Source: Lutimonas saemankumensis
GTDB taxonomy: Bacteria; Bacteroidota; Bacteroidia; Flavobacteriales; Flavobacteriaceae
Direction of reading: 5' to 3'
Length of the DNA: 64,000 nt
NCBI RefSeq assembly: GCF_020171465.1
Contig: NZ_JAIUZR010000004.1
Coordinates: 372,001 to 436,000 of the forward strand
Positions 56,436-64,000 of the stretch are shown in pieces. The notes under the pieces were generated by a model. The model was not told the DNA's origin, did not search any database, and saw nothing but the letters and a program-made list of their open reading frames with translations. How positions within the stretch are numbered: position 1 is the first letter of the stretch; the number at the start of each line of letters is the position of its first letter. The translations under genes and the position numbers were made by a program.

Positions 56436-56627
56436 TCCCTATTTTCGGTTTTACCGGATTGGGAAAAATTGATGTAACTTGCCCTTTAAATTTTGTTATT
56501 CAACCCTTGTATTTTGGAGTCTGTCTAAGAAGGGGGTCTTTATGGAGAATCCAGGGCTAAAAAATACATTTTGATTCGTACTTTTACAAGAAGAATTATT
56601 TTCTAAATCCTTGAAATATTAACTTTT

Positions 56628-57437
56628 ATGAAGCATATTTTTTATTTCTTTCTCTTAATGGTGTTATTAATAGCATGTAAAAAAGAAAACAAAGAAGCAG
56701 TAAGTCCGGAACCATTACTTAAGGAGGTTCCATCTGATGAAAAATCCGAAGAATGGGTGTACCTTTTCGACGGAGTAAGTACAGAAGGCTGGAGAGCCTA
56801 TAATGGAGATGAACTTCCACCGGGATGGGTGGCAAAAGACAGTGTACTCACCTTCGATACAGAGCTTGGACTGGAGCAGGATTATACCGGAGGCAAAGAT
56901 ATTATCTATGCTAAAGAGGAGTTCGACAACTTTGAACTTTATGTTGAATGGAAAATTCCTGAAGGTGGAAACAGCGGTATCTTTTATCACTTGAAGGAAG
57001 GAATTCCAGGAGCGGGCCCACCAGACATTTCTCCTGAATATCAGCTCATCGATGATGAAAATTATGCCTCAATTCACGACCTTACAGGATACAATGAAAG
57101 TATGGGTGTTAAAGAAAACCTGGCTGACCTTCAGGATTGGCAGAAAACAGGTTCGGATTATGCAATGCATCCAGCCGATGACTCCCAAAAAGTATTGCAC
57201 CCTGTTGGAGAATGGAATTCAACCAGAATCATTTTTACGCCGGAAAAAGTAGAACACTGGCTAAATGGCAAAAAGCTGGTTTCATTTGTTCCCTGGAATG
57301 AAGAATGGCATGCCAAGAAAAATGCAGGAAAATGGAAAGATGCAGATCTTTACGGATCTTTTAAAACGGGTTATATCGGATTCCAGGATCATTCCAGCCC
57401 GATATGGTTCAGAAACATAAAAATCAGAAAATTATAA
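56628..57437 (+). CDS. DUF1080 lipoprotein (3-keto-disaccharide hydrolase family)
   Basis: 269 residues. A lipoprotein signal (MKHIFYFFLLMVLLIAC) ends at Cys17. The rest is one concanavalin-like DUF1080 domain: WVYLFDGVSTEGWRAYNG, NFELYVEWKIPEGGNSGIFY as two parts (FELYVEWKI; GGNSGIFYH), and NSTRIIFTPEKVEHWLNG. Family members cleave 3-keto-glycosides by elimination or hydrolysis. It is followed by the Gfo/Idh/MocA gene after 11 bp, an established pairing. A near-consensus -7 (TACTTTTA) is at 56579-56586. Confidence 0.9.
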   Translation: MKHIFYFFLLMVLLIACKKENKEAVSPEPLLKEVPSDEKSEEWVYLFDGVSTEGWRAYNGDELPPGWVAKDSVLTFDTELGLEQDYTGGKDIIYAKEEFDNFELYVEWKIPEGGNSGIFYHLKEGIPGAGPPDISPEYQLIDDENYASIHDLTGYNESMGVKENLADLQDWQKTGSDYAMHPADDSQKVLHPVGEWNSTRIIFTPEKVEHWLNGKKLVSFVPWNEEWHAKKNAGKWKDADLYGSFKTGYIGFQDHSSPIWFRNIKIRKL

Positions 57438-57448
57438 AACCTATACTC

Positions 57449-58786
57449 ATGAAAAAAAGAGACTTCTTAAAAAGTACAGCGGCATTGACAATGGGAGCTT
57501 TCCTTCCTTCTCCCTTGTGGGCTCTATCTAATGATAAACGATTACGAACGGCCCATATCGGTTTAGGGATGATGGGTATTGAAGACCTCAAGGCCATGAC
57601 TGCACATGAAGCCGTCGAGGTAGTTGCCTTATGCGATGTGGACGCTGATTTACTTGCAAAAGCTGGTAAAATGCATCCTAAAGCATCTGTTTATGCTGAT
57701 TATAGGCTGATGTTAAATGAAATGGCTGATAAAATAGATGCCGTTGTTGTTTCAACACCTGACCATGCACACGCACCGGCTTCCATGATGGCCATGGAAT
57801 TGAACAAGCCAGTTTACTGCCAGAAACCTCTGACACATCATGTGACAGAAGCCAGAGCTATGAACAAAATGGCAAGGGAAAAGAATCTGATCACGCAAAT
57901 GGGGATCCAGGTTCATTCATTTTATGATTATAAGCTTGCAACCATATTGATTCAGAGCGGGATCATAGGAAAGGTGGAAAGAGTCAGGGCATGGTCCAAT
58001 AAAAATTGGGGCTATGACGGACCCGAACCTAAAGGATCAGATCCTGTACCTGACAATCTGGACTGGAACCTGTGGCTGGGGACGGCACCTGAAAGAGATT
58101 ATAAGGAAGGTCACTATCACCCCTCCAACTGGAGAAAAATTCTTGATTATGGCTGTGGTACCTTAGGTGATATGGGGGTTCATATATTTGATACACCTTA
58201 CAATGCCCTTAATCTGGATGTTCCAAGGACCATTAAAAATAAATGCAGAAAACCTACCGGTTTTGGCTTTCCTGAAAATAATGTGGTAACCTATGAATTC
58301 CCGGGCACCAGGTATACCACCGATACCCTGACCTGGATATGGAATGACGGATTAAGTGCCCCTGAATGGCATAAGGACCTTGAACTGCCGGGCGGAGATA
58401 AATTACCTGATCAGGGAGCCATGTTTATTGGAGAAAAAGGAAGACTGTTGCTTCCGCATTTTATGCAATTACCAAGACATATTGTTAATGGTGAATATGT
58501 TGACCTTGACCTGTCTTTGGTCAAGGACAAAGAGGCTCTGGGGCCTCCAACCGGCGATTATGGAGTAGAAAGCAACAAACATTATCATCAGTTTGTGGAT
58601 GCTTGTCTGGGCAAGGACGAATGCAGTGCACCGTTTTCTTATGCTTCAAGGTTAATTGAAACCATTTTACTGGGGGTTATTGCCGGAAGGTTCCCTAATA
58701 AAACATTGCATTGGGACAGTGAAAAAGCGCAATTTGCAGAAGAAGAAGCCAATGCCTTATTAGACGCTCCTTACAGGAAATTTTAG
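57449..58786 (+). CDS. Gfo/Idh/MocA-family oxidoreductase, exported
   Basis: 445 residues. MKKRDFLKSTAALTMGAF is a Tat-like signal in which the twin arginine is Lys-Arg, as in several Bacteroidota relatives. Then the Rossmann domain (HIGLGMMGIEDLKAM), VYCQKPLTHHVTEARAM (EKP motif as QKP) and the C-terminal catalytic domain with GDMGVHIFDTPY. It is an NAD(P)-dependent dehydrogenase acting on a sugar, probably in the periplasm, and would make the 3-keto sugar used by the DUF1080 protein. An upstream ATG at 57404 overlaps DUF1080 and is not favoured. Confidence 0.9.
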   Translation: MKKRDFLKSTAALTMGAFLPSPLWALSNDKRLRTAHIGLGMMGIEDLKAMTAHEAVEVVALCDVDADLLAKAGKMHPKASVYADYRLMLNEMADKIDAVVVSTPDHAHAPASMMAMELNKPVYCQKPLTHHVTEARAMNKMAREKNLITQMGIQVHSFYDYKLATILIQSGIIGKVERVRAWSNKNWGYDGPEPKGSDPVPDNLDWNLWLGTAPERDYKEGHYHPSNWRKILDYGCGTLGDMGVHIFDTPYNALNLDVPRTIKNKCRKPTGFGFPENNVVTYEFPGTRYTTDTLTWIWNDGLSAPEWHKDLELPGGDKLPDQGAMFIGEKGRLLLPHFMQLPRHIVNGEYVDLDLSLVKDKEALGPPTGDYGVESNKHYHQFVDACLGKDECSAPFSYASRLIETILLGVIAGRFPNKTLHWDSEKAQFAEEEANALLDAPYRKF

Positions 58787-58955
58787 GAAGTGTTTTTTTA
58801 TTCTTATCCTTCGAATTGAAGTATTTCGGGATTGGGGTTTACCCTGGGAATATCCTTGTTGTTGATTTCCTCTGAGATGCAGAAAACCTTTAATGAATGA
58901 AAAGATTTTTTGGAAAATTTCGGGGCGGTAAAAGAAACAGGAAATTTTTAGAATC

Positions 58956-59621
58956 ATGTTAGGACAGCTCAACAAATTCATGGAATTGAGGAGAAGTAGA
59001 ATTATTTTTATCGGAGTTCTAATCTTGTCATTTAATTTCCATATTTCCGGACAGGAAAAAGAAACTGAAAATGATAAGAGTTTCTACACTGTGTTATTTA
59101 TAGGCAACAGTCTCACTTATACGAACAATCTCCCCAAACTACTCGAAAAGAAAGCTTCAAAAGAGAATATAAAGATCAAAACGCAGATGATCGCATATCC
59201 CAATTATGCATTGATTGATCATTTGAATCAGGGAAAGATTCAAACAGAAATAATTAAAAACAATTATGATTTTGTAATCATTCAACAAGGGCCCTCCTCA
59301 CAACCAGAGAGTAGAAAGTTACTTTTAGATGCCTCAAAAAGGATTGCCCATCTTTGCAAGGAAGGGGGAAGTAAATTAGGCGTGTTTATGGTATGGCCTA
59401 CTCTTTCCTATTATCAAACTTTTGATGGTGTTATTGAAAATTATCGAAGTGCTTCAGAGCTCAATAATGCGATTTTATGCCCGGTTGGTGAAACATGGAA
59501 AAGATATATTGATGAATCGAGGAGTTATGAATATTACGGCCCCGACGGATTTCATCCCTCTAAAAAAGGAAGTCTGCAGGCAGCTGAAATAATTTTTTAC
59601 AGTTTGTTCCCAAATTCTTAA
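58956..59621 (+). CDS. SGNH/GDSL-type hydrolase, exported
   Basis: 221 residues. The catalytic serine is in VLFIGNSLTYTNN (block I), block III has QQGPSS-type residues and the Asp-His pair is in DGFHPSKKGS. The second ATG (58980, MELRRSRIIFIGVLIL) gives a cleaner signal peptide; the first ATG (58956) adds eight residues. An esterase removing acyl groups from sugars or other esters is likely. It lies 170 bp after the oxidoreductase, with no promoter recognised between. Confidence 0.86.
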   Translation: MLGQLNKFMELRRSRIIFIGVLILSFNFHISGQEKETENDKSFYTVLFIGNSLTYTNNLPKLLEKKASKENIKIKTQMIAYPNYALIDHLNQGKIQTEIIKNNYDFVIIQQGPSSQPESRKLLLDASKRIAHLCKEGGSKLGVFMVWPTLSYYQTFDGVIENYRSASELNNAILCPVGETWKRYIDESRSYEYYGPDGFHPSKKGSLQAAEIIFYSLFPNS

Positions 59622-59643
59622 ATTGAACTTAAATATTTCTCCC

Positions 59644-60348
59644 ATGAAAAAAATGAATTCAATTTTCACCTGCCTGGCTTTTTTTTCACTTATTTTCTTT
59701 TATTATGCAGAGGCTCAAGAAAACCATTCAACCCTTAAAGATAATATGCTCATAAGTCTCAATGCAAAGGACCAGACTGAACTGAACTGGATTAATAAGC
59801 CCGAAAATTTCTCATTGACAAAGGGTAAACTTAAAATTGAAGCCCTGAAAGGAACTGATTTTTTCAATGATCCGGAAAGCGGAGAAATAACCTCAACCGC
59901 ACCTTTTCTCTTCAAGGATATGGAAGGTGACTTTGTTGCTGTTTTGAAGCTGCGTCCGGATTTTTCTTCACAATGGAATGCAGGGGCAATTTTTATGATG
60001 ATTGATCAATACAATTGGATCAAATTTGCCTTTGAAAACTCTGATGCTACCGGGAAAAGCATAGTCAGTGTTGTAACCCGGAACGTATCTGATGATGCCA
60101 ACGGAGCTATTTTAAAAGATTACGATGAAATCTGGCTTAAAATGATCAGGAAGGGTGATATTTACGCCTTGCATTGGTCCCTGGATGGAATTGATTATAA
60201 AATGTGCCGATTAGCAGCAATGAATGAGGCTGCTTCGGTAAAAATAGGATTAGAGGCCCAGTGCCCGGTAGGCAAAAAAGCCTTACATGAATTTCTTTAT
60301 TTTGGGATTGAGTCGAGAACTGTAAAGGACCTTAGAAAGGGAGAATAG
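59644..60348 (+). CDS. DUF1349 protein, exported
   Basis: 234 residues. A signal peptide (MKKMNSIFTCLAFFSLIFF) precedes one concanavalin-like DUF1349 domain with WINKPENFSLTKGKLKIEA, the core of the domain, and WNAGAIFMMIDQYNWIKFAFE as two motifs (AGAIFMMIDQ; WIKFAFE). These proteins bind or process carbohydrate; no catalytic residue is proven. The ATG at 59644 replaces a TTG at 59623. It is 22 bp after the SGNH gene, so co-transcribed. Confidence 0.86.
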   Translation: MKKMNSIFTCLAFFSLIFFYYAEAQENHSTLKDNMLISLNAKDQTELNWINKPENFSLTKGKLKIEALKGTDFFNDPESGEITSTAPFLFKDMEGDFVAVLKLRPDFSSQWNAGAIFMMIDQYNWIKFAFENSDATGKSIVSVVTRNVSDDANGAILKDYDEIWLKMIRKGDIYALHWSLDGIDYKMCRLAAMNEAASVKIGLEAQCPVGKKALHEFLYFGIESRTVKDLRKGE

Positions 60349-60420
60349 TCTTTTTTGCATTTTCTGGATATTCTTTTCCCAAACTCTGTTAATCGTTTAT
60401 ATCTTAGAGAAAGTAATGCT

Positions 60421-60428
60421 TATCTTTG
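60421..60428 (+). promoter_or_regulatory. Candidate -7 element (TATCTTTG) before the HAD gene
   Basis: Exact TAnnTTTG match in a 132-bp gap, giving a leader of about 45 nt; no -33 is clear. Confidence 0.45.
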
Positions 60429-60480
60429 AAATGAATGTTCGGGTATCCTCGAATAATTATTTATAAAAGCGCTATACATC

Positions 60481-61170
60481 ATGAAAAAAATAAAGGTTAT
60501 TGCATTTGATGCTGATGACACCCTTTGGATCAATGAACCCTATTTTAGAGAGGCTGAAGAAAAGTTCAGCAACTTGCTTGAAGACTTTCTTCCCCATCAC
60601 AGTGTCCAAAAAGAATTGTTCAAAACCGAGATGGACAATCTTGATTTATACGGTTATGGCGTCAAAAGTTTTATTCTCAGTATGATTGAAACCATTGGTC
60701 GCATCACCAATAACAATGCCGACATTAAACTGGTCAACAAAGCTGTGGATTTAGGAAGGGAATTACTAAAAAAACCCGTAATTCTTCTCGATGGGGTTGA
60801 AGATGTACTAAAGAAATTGAATGGATCTTACAGGCTGGTAATGGCCACAAAAGGAGATCTTCTTGACCAGGAAAGGAAACTGATCAAATCCGGGCTGGAA
60901 AAACATTTTCATCATATTGAGATCATGAGTGATAAAAAACCATCGGATTATGCTAAGCTATTGAAACACCTCGATTGCAAAGCGGAAGACTTTCTGATGA
61001 TTGGTAATTCCGTTAAATCTGATGCGATGCCTGTTCTCGATCTTGGAGGATATGCCATACATGTTCCTTACCACACAACCTGGGCCTATGAAAAAGTAGA
61101 TATCAAAATTGATAACCCTAAATTTTTTGAAGCAGAAACGATCGAGCATGTCATTGATTTTATACTCTAA
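60481..61170 (+). CDS. HAD-superfamily phosphatase
   Basis: 229 residues, cytoplasmic. FDADDTLW is motif I (DxDxT) with a helical cap (~20-105); VMATKG is motif II, KKPS holds the motif III Lys, and MIGNSVKSDAMPVLDLGG motif IV. A small phosphomonoester phosphatase or phosphoglycolate-type enzyme; substrate unknown. It overlaps nothing, and the SMP-30 gene starts 16 bp on. Confidence 0.9.
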   Translation: MKKIKVIAFDADDTLWINEPYFREAEEKFSNLLEDFLPHHSVQKELFKTEMDNLDLYGYGVKSFILSMIETIGRITNNNADIKLVNKAVDLGRELLKKPVILLDGVEDVLKKLNGSYRLVMATKGDLLDQERKLIKSGLEKHFHHIEIMSDKKPSDYAKLLKHLDCKAEDFLMIGNSVKSDAMPVLDLGGYAIHVPYHTTWAYEKVDIKIDNPKFFEAETIEHVIDFIL

Positions 61171-61186
61171 AACAACCTATTATCAA

Positions 61187-62212
61187 ATGATGAGAATATT
61201 TTTAGCCACAGGTGTTGTTCTGACTTTACTGTTTGGTTCTTGTTCAGAAAAACCTAAAAAGAGTGAAGCGAAGAAAAGGTATCTTGATTCGGCTACCATT
61301 GAGATCCTTGATGAGGAAATTCTAAATATTGTGAATCCGGAAAACAAATTTGAAATTCTTTCTGAAGGCCATGACTGGACGGAAGGCCCCTTATGGCTTG
61401 ATGAACAGGGAAAGCTTTTATTTTCTGATATTCCGAGAAATACAGTGTACAGCTGGTCAGAAAAAGATGGGGTTGAAGTTTATTTAAATCCATCAGGATT
61501 TACCGGAGAAAATTATAAAGGCTCAGAACCCGGGGCTAATGGTTTACTCCTTGATCCAGAAGGAAATTTAGTATTATGTCAACATGGTAATCGACAGGTA
61601 GCCAGAATGAACAGCCCCTTGAACCAACCAAAACCCGAATATATTTCCCTTGTAAATGTATATGATAATAAAAAATTAAACAGTCCGAATGATGCTGCAT
61701 ATCACTCAAATGGTCAGTTGTTTTTTACCGACCCTCCCTATGGATTGGCGGGTAGAATGGAAGATCCTGAAAAAGAACTGAGTTTTCAGGGAGTTTACAG
61801 GCTGGAAAAATCAGGTAAACTGACTTTAGTCGATGATCAATTAAGCCGGCCGAATGGAATTGGGTTTTCATCCGATGAGTCAATATTATATGTTGCGAAC
61901 TCAGATCCCGAAAATCCGATTTGGAATTCATATCATCTGGACTCAATGGGACAAGTAAAGTCGAAAGAATTATTCTTCGATTCAAAGGCATTAGCTTCCG
62001 AACGAGAAGGATTGCCAGATGGCTTAGAGGTACACCCCAAGGGATTTGTCTTTGCCACTGGACCCGGAGGGGTGCTGATCTTTAATAAAGAAGGATCTCA
62101 TCTGGGTACACTTTTAACAGGCCAGGCTACCTCGAATGTGGCTTTCAACGGAGATCACTCAAGCTTGTTCATGACTGCCAACAGTTATGTACTCCGTTTG
62201 AATCTGAAATAA
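61187..62212 (+). CDS. SMP-30/gluconolactonase family lipoprotein
   Basis: 341 residues. A lipoprotein signal (MMRIFLATGVVLTLLFGSC) precedes a six-bladed propeller. Metal ligands fit: E in TEGPLWLDEQGKLLFSD, N in NSPNDAAYHSNG, D in ILYVANSD and the RPNGIGFSSD motif. It hydrolyses sugar lactones, here outside the inner membrane, matching an exported dehydrogenase that would produce lactones. The ATG at 61187 (or 61190) begins the signal; the long upstream frame overlaps the HAD gene and is rejected. Confidence 0.9.
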   Translation: MMRIFLATGVVLTLLFGSCSEKPKKSEAKKRYLDSATIEILDEEILNIVNPENKFEILSEGHDWTEGPLWLDEQGKLLFSDIPRNTVYSWSEKDGVEVYLNPSGFTGENYKGSEPGANGLLLDPEGNLVLCQHGNRQVARMNSPLNQPKPEYISLVNVYDNKKLNSPNDAAYHSNGQLFFTDPPYGLAGRMEDPEKELSFQGVYRLEKSGKLTLVDDQLSRPNGIGFSSDESILYVANSDPENPIWNSYHLDSMGQVKSKELFFDSKALASEREGLPDGLEVHPKGFVFATGPGGVLIFNKEGSHLGTLLTGQATSNVAFNGDHSSLFMTANSYVLRLNLK

Positions 62213-62256
62213 GCAGCCTGATAAACCAGAATACAAACTGTTTAACCTTAAAAAAA

Positions 62257-62976
62257 GTGAATACTAAAATAGCCTTTATCTGTGACCTTCATCTGGATGA
62301 AAAGAATCCGGAAATTTATGGGGTCGATCCAAAACTGAATTGGAAACGTATTCTTACTGACATACGAAAGAGAAATATCGATAAGGTTATATTCGGCGGA
62401 GATATCGGTGCTCCAAAGGCATATTCCTGGTTTTTTAAAAGCCTTGAGCCTTTTAATTATGATGTCATCATGGGGAACCATGACGCGTATAGAGAGGCAA
62501 GTCAGTTTTACAAAAGAGGGAAAGATAACAGAGAGTTGTATTTCAGTAAAATCCTGGAAAGCTATAAATTCATTTTTCTGGATTCTTCTTCCAAACTGGT
62601 GAGTAAAAATCAATTGATCTGGCTGTCAAATGAATTAAAGACAGAACTCAAAATAGTCATTTTTATTCACCATCCTGTTCTTGAGGTTAAAACCCCCATA
62701 GACCGCAGGCATCCTCTTCAAAACAGGGCTGAACTTTATGAGGTTCTGGCAGATTCCTCAAAAGATATAGAAATTTTTAGTGGTCATTATCATATGAATG
62801 ATGAAAAAAAGGTAGGTAAGATCACACAGGTGATCACTTTAAGCTCAGTTTTTCAGGTAATAAAGGACGCAGAAGAAATTGATATCGATGCCTCTTTCTT
62901 TGGCTACCGGATTATCACCCTTAACAAAGAATCAATTACATCTGAAACTGTTTCCATTGCAAAGGATAGTCCATAA
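62257..62976 (+). CDS. Metallophosphoesterase (calcineurin-like)
   Basis: 239 residues, cytoplasmic. All five dinuclear-metal motifs are present: CDLHLD, FGGDIG, GNHD, FIHHPV and SGHYHM. A phosphodiesterase or phosphatase of unknown substrate, of the 3',5'-cAMP phosphodiesterase-like size class. A GTG start is used (MNTKIAFICDLH); no ATG is near. It is 44 bp after the lactonase gene. Confidence 0.9.
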   Translation: MNTKIAFICDLHLDEKNPEIYGVDPKLNWKRILTDIRKRNIDKVIFGGDIGAPKAYSWFFKSLEPFNYDVIMGNHDAYREASQFYKRGKDNRELYFSKILESYKFIFLDSSSKLVSKNQLIWLSNELKTELKIVIFIHHPVLEVKTPIDRRHPLQNRAELYEVLADSSKDIEIFSGHYHMNDEKKVGKITQVITLSSVFQVIKDAEEIDIDASFFGYRIITLNKESITSETVSIAKDSP

Positions 62977-62997
62977 TTAATGGCAATATGAATTAAC

Positions 62998-63552
62998 ATG
63001 AATCTGTTTTCCTCAAAAAAAGAAAAACAATTATGGCTGTATGCCTTGATCTGCTGGATCCTAATTCTTTCCATGTTATTCCTGGGACAACCTCTCCTTC
63101 AATTATTTTCCAATCAGAATATACAGGCCGGATTTTTTATTTTTGGAATGCTTCTGGTCGCTGCGATAATTGCCATTCATGCTTTTCGACAAAATTCCGA
63201 TAAACTAAGCTTGATATTATGGCTGTCGTTACTTACCTTGTTTAGTATGTTTCTGCTCAGGCTTGGGCTCCCAGAAAGAAGTCATCTCATTGAGTACTGT
63301 ATTCTGGCCATTCTAATCCATGAAGCGCTTCTTGAAAAGCAAAAAAAATCAAAGTCGCCTTGGAAGGTACCCCTCCTCGCCATTGGCCTTACTTCGGCCT
63401 TGGGTTTAATTGATGAAACCCTTCAATTACTGGTCCCGAACAGGTTCTTCGATATCAAGGATATCATTTTCAATTCTTTTGCGGCTATTCTTGCCGTGGG
63501 TTCACGGGTTATTGTGGATACGATACGAAGAAAGATCTCAAAAACCGAATAA
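62998..63552 (+). CDS. VanZ-family membrane protein
   Basis: 184 residues, four or five helices. HLIEYCILAILIHEALLE and LIDETLQLLVPNRFFDIKDI have the E...E-x-x-Q...D-x-x-D pattern of VanZ, and the motif ends in a helix (DIIFNSFAAILA). Function of such proteins is unclear (teicoplanin resistance in VanZ itself). It is 21 bp after the phosphoesterase. Confidence 0.86.
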   Translation: MNLFSSKKEKQLWLYALICWILILSMLFLGQPLLQLFSNQNIQAGFFIFGMLLVAAIIAIHAFRQNSDKLSLILWLSLLTLFSMFLLRLGLPERSHLIEYCILAILIHEALLEKQKKSKSPWKVPLLAIGLTSALGLIDETLQLLVPNRFFDIKDIIFNSFAAILAVGSRVIVDTIRRKISKTE

Positions 63553-63565
63553 AATCATCGCTCCC

Positions 63566-64000
63566 TTAAATATTCTCTGAAAACTCGAGTTTAGGTAAAA
63601 TGGTCACATTACCCTTTTGAATTCTTTGCATCTTACGTAAAACTTTGTCCAGCATCCTTACGGCCTTCACTATATATGGGCCCTTATTAAGCATAACACA
63701 ATCGGCTCGCTGGGCCATGGCAACGTCGGTTATTTCTGCCCTTGTGGGTATACCTTTTTTTGCCAGATTTTCCAATACCTGTGTTGCCCAGATATTTGGT
63801 ACATGAGCAGCATTACACATTTGTAAGATTTCTTCCTGAATGATGGCAAAATTTTTCCAGCCTGTTTCTATGGCCAGGTCACCCCTTGCAATCATGACAC
63901 CAATGGGGAAATTCTCCATTGCCTTTAATAAAATACTTGGTAAATTTCTGTAAGCCTCCTTCGTTTCAATTTTCAGTATGATTCCGAGTTCGGCCTTCAA
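63566..64000 (-). CDS. Pyruvate kinase-like protein, C-terminal part (cut by window end)
   Basis: 144 residues of the pyruvate kinase barrel domain. [10 protein letters not shown] holds the catalytic Lys, [14 protein letters not shown] the Mg2+-binding Asp, and [21 protein letters not shown] the ATQxLES segment in altered form. The canonical SGETA-x-G-x-YP site is replaced by LNKGPYI. The protein stops about 30 residues after the barrel, so the ~140-residue C-terminal allosteric domain is missing. It is probably a pyruvate kinase paralogue, not the housekeeping enzyme. The true start is beyond 64000. Confidence 0.8.
   Translation of the reverse strand: MKAELGIILKIETKEAYRNLPSILLKAMENFPIGVMIARGDLAIETGWKNFAIIQEEILQMCNAAHVPNIWATQVLENLAKKGIPTRAEITDVAMAQRADCVMLNKGPYIVKAVRMLDKVLRKMQRIQKGNVTILPKLEFSENI

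Noticed and set aside
56354-56560. 68-residue frame over the YfcC end and the following gap
   Set aside because: Starts inside YfcC in another frame and lacks any protein-like pattern in the gap.

Overview
The window looks like chromosomal DNA from a marine-type member of the Flavobacteriaceae (Bacteroidota). The evidence is the set of -33/-7 promoters of the TTG-N19-TAnnTTTG kind, the rarity of strong Shine-Dalgarno sites, the gene orders rplM-rpsI-rpsB-tsf-pyrH-frr and rimP-nusA-infB, and families typical of that group (DUF2723, SdpI, DUF1080, YfcC, PPi-energised pump, fused PlsC/N-acyltransferase). No phage, insertion sequence, integrase or CRISPR array is visible. Almost all of it is ordinary core genome with tight gene packing.

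Layout. 1-3970: glycerol/glycerol-3-phosphate metabolism (end of glpK, two small genes, glpD, and convergent gpsA). 4081-8158: TM2 protein, then a minus-strand operon GNAT - aspartokinase - fused acyltransferase. 8223-12672: fructose-bisphosphatase, then folB with a polyprenyl-phosphate-sugar module (GT2, duplicated LAB_N membrane protein, GT39/ArnT-like). 12727-17402: tRNA-Cys, MBL hydrolase, subtilase lipoprotein, M1 peptidase. 17513-22141: rimP-nusA-infB operon on the minus strand, with a strong promoter and a terminator-like hairpin in its leader. 22204-28179: universal stress protein, PagL-like deacylase, prolyl oligopeptidase, an AT-rich gap with one possible 50-residue ORF, DUF4239 protein, tRNA-Gln. 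28338-35410: DUF2723 membrane protein, polysaccharide deacetylase, cysteine-less thioredoxin, DNA polymerase I. 35533-39706: ribosomal protein and translation genes. 39804-47317: RND-type exporter, rfbA, asnS, rpoN, membrane protein, outer-membrane barrel. 47381-50243: DUF1611 - M20 peptidase - flavin reductase operon. 50394-53396: membrane and soluble pyrophosphatases. 53610-56435: ArsR/SdpI pair, small membrane protein, YfcC carrier. 56628-63552: exported/lipoprotein catabolic cluster (DUF1080, Gfo/Idh/MocA, SGNH, DUF1349, HAD, SMP-30 lactonase, phosphoesterase, VanZ). 63566-64000: end of a pyruvate-kinase-like gene lacking the C-terminal domain.

The most interesting places are (i) the leader of rimP-nusA-infB, where a perfect 8-bp hairpin plus U-tract sits between promoter and start codon and an upstream in-frame ATG would be translated through it; (ii) the folB-GT2-LAB_N-GT39 operon, where the small membrane protein is an evident internal duplication and a plausible lipid-sugar flippase; (iii) the 56.6-62.2 kb cluster, which fits an extracytoplasmic oxidation-based glycoside cleavage route rather than a classical hydrolase locus; and (iv) the DUF1611/M20/flavin reductase operon. 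I did not find a clearly unprecedented system; these are hypotheses with stated tests.
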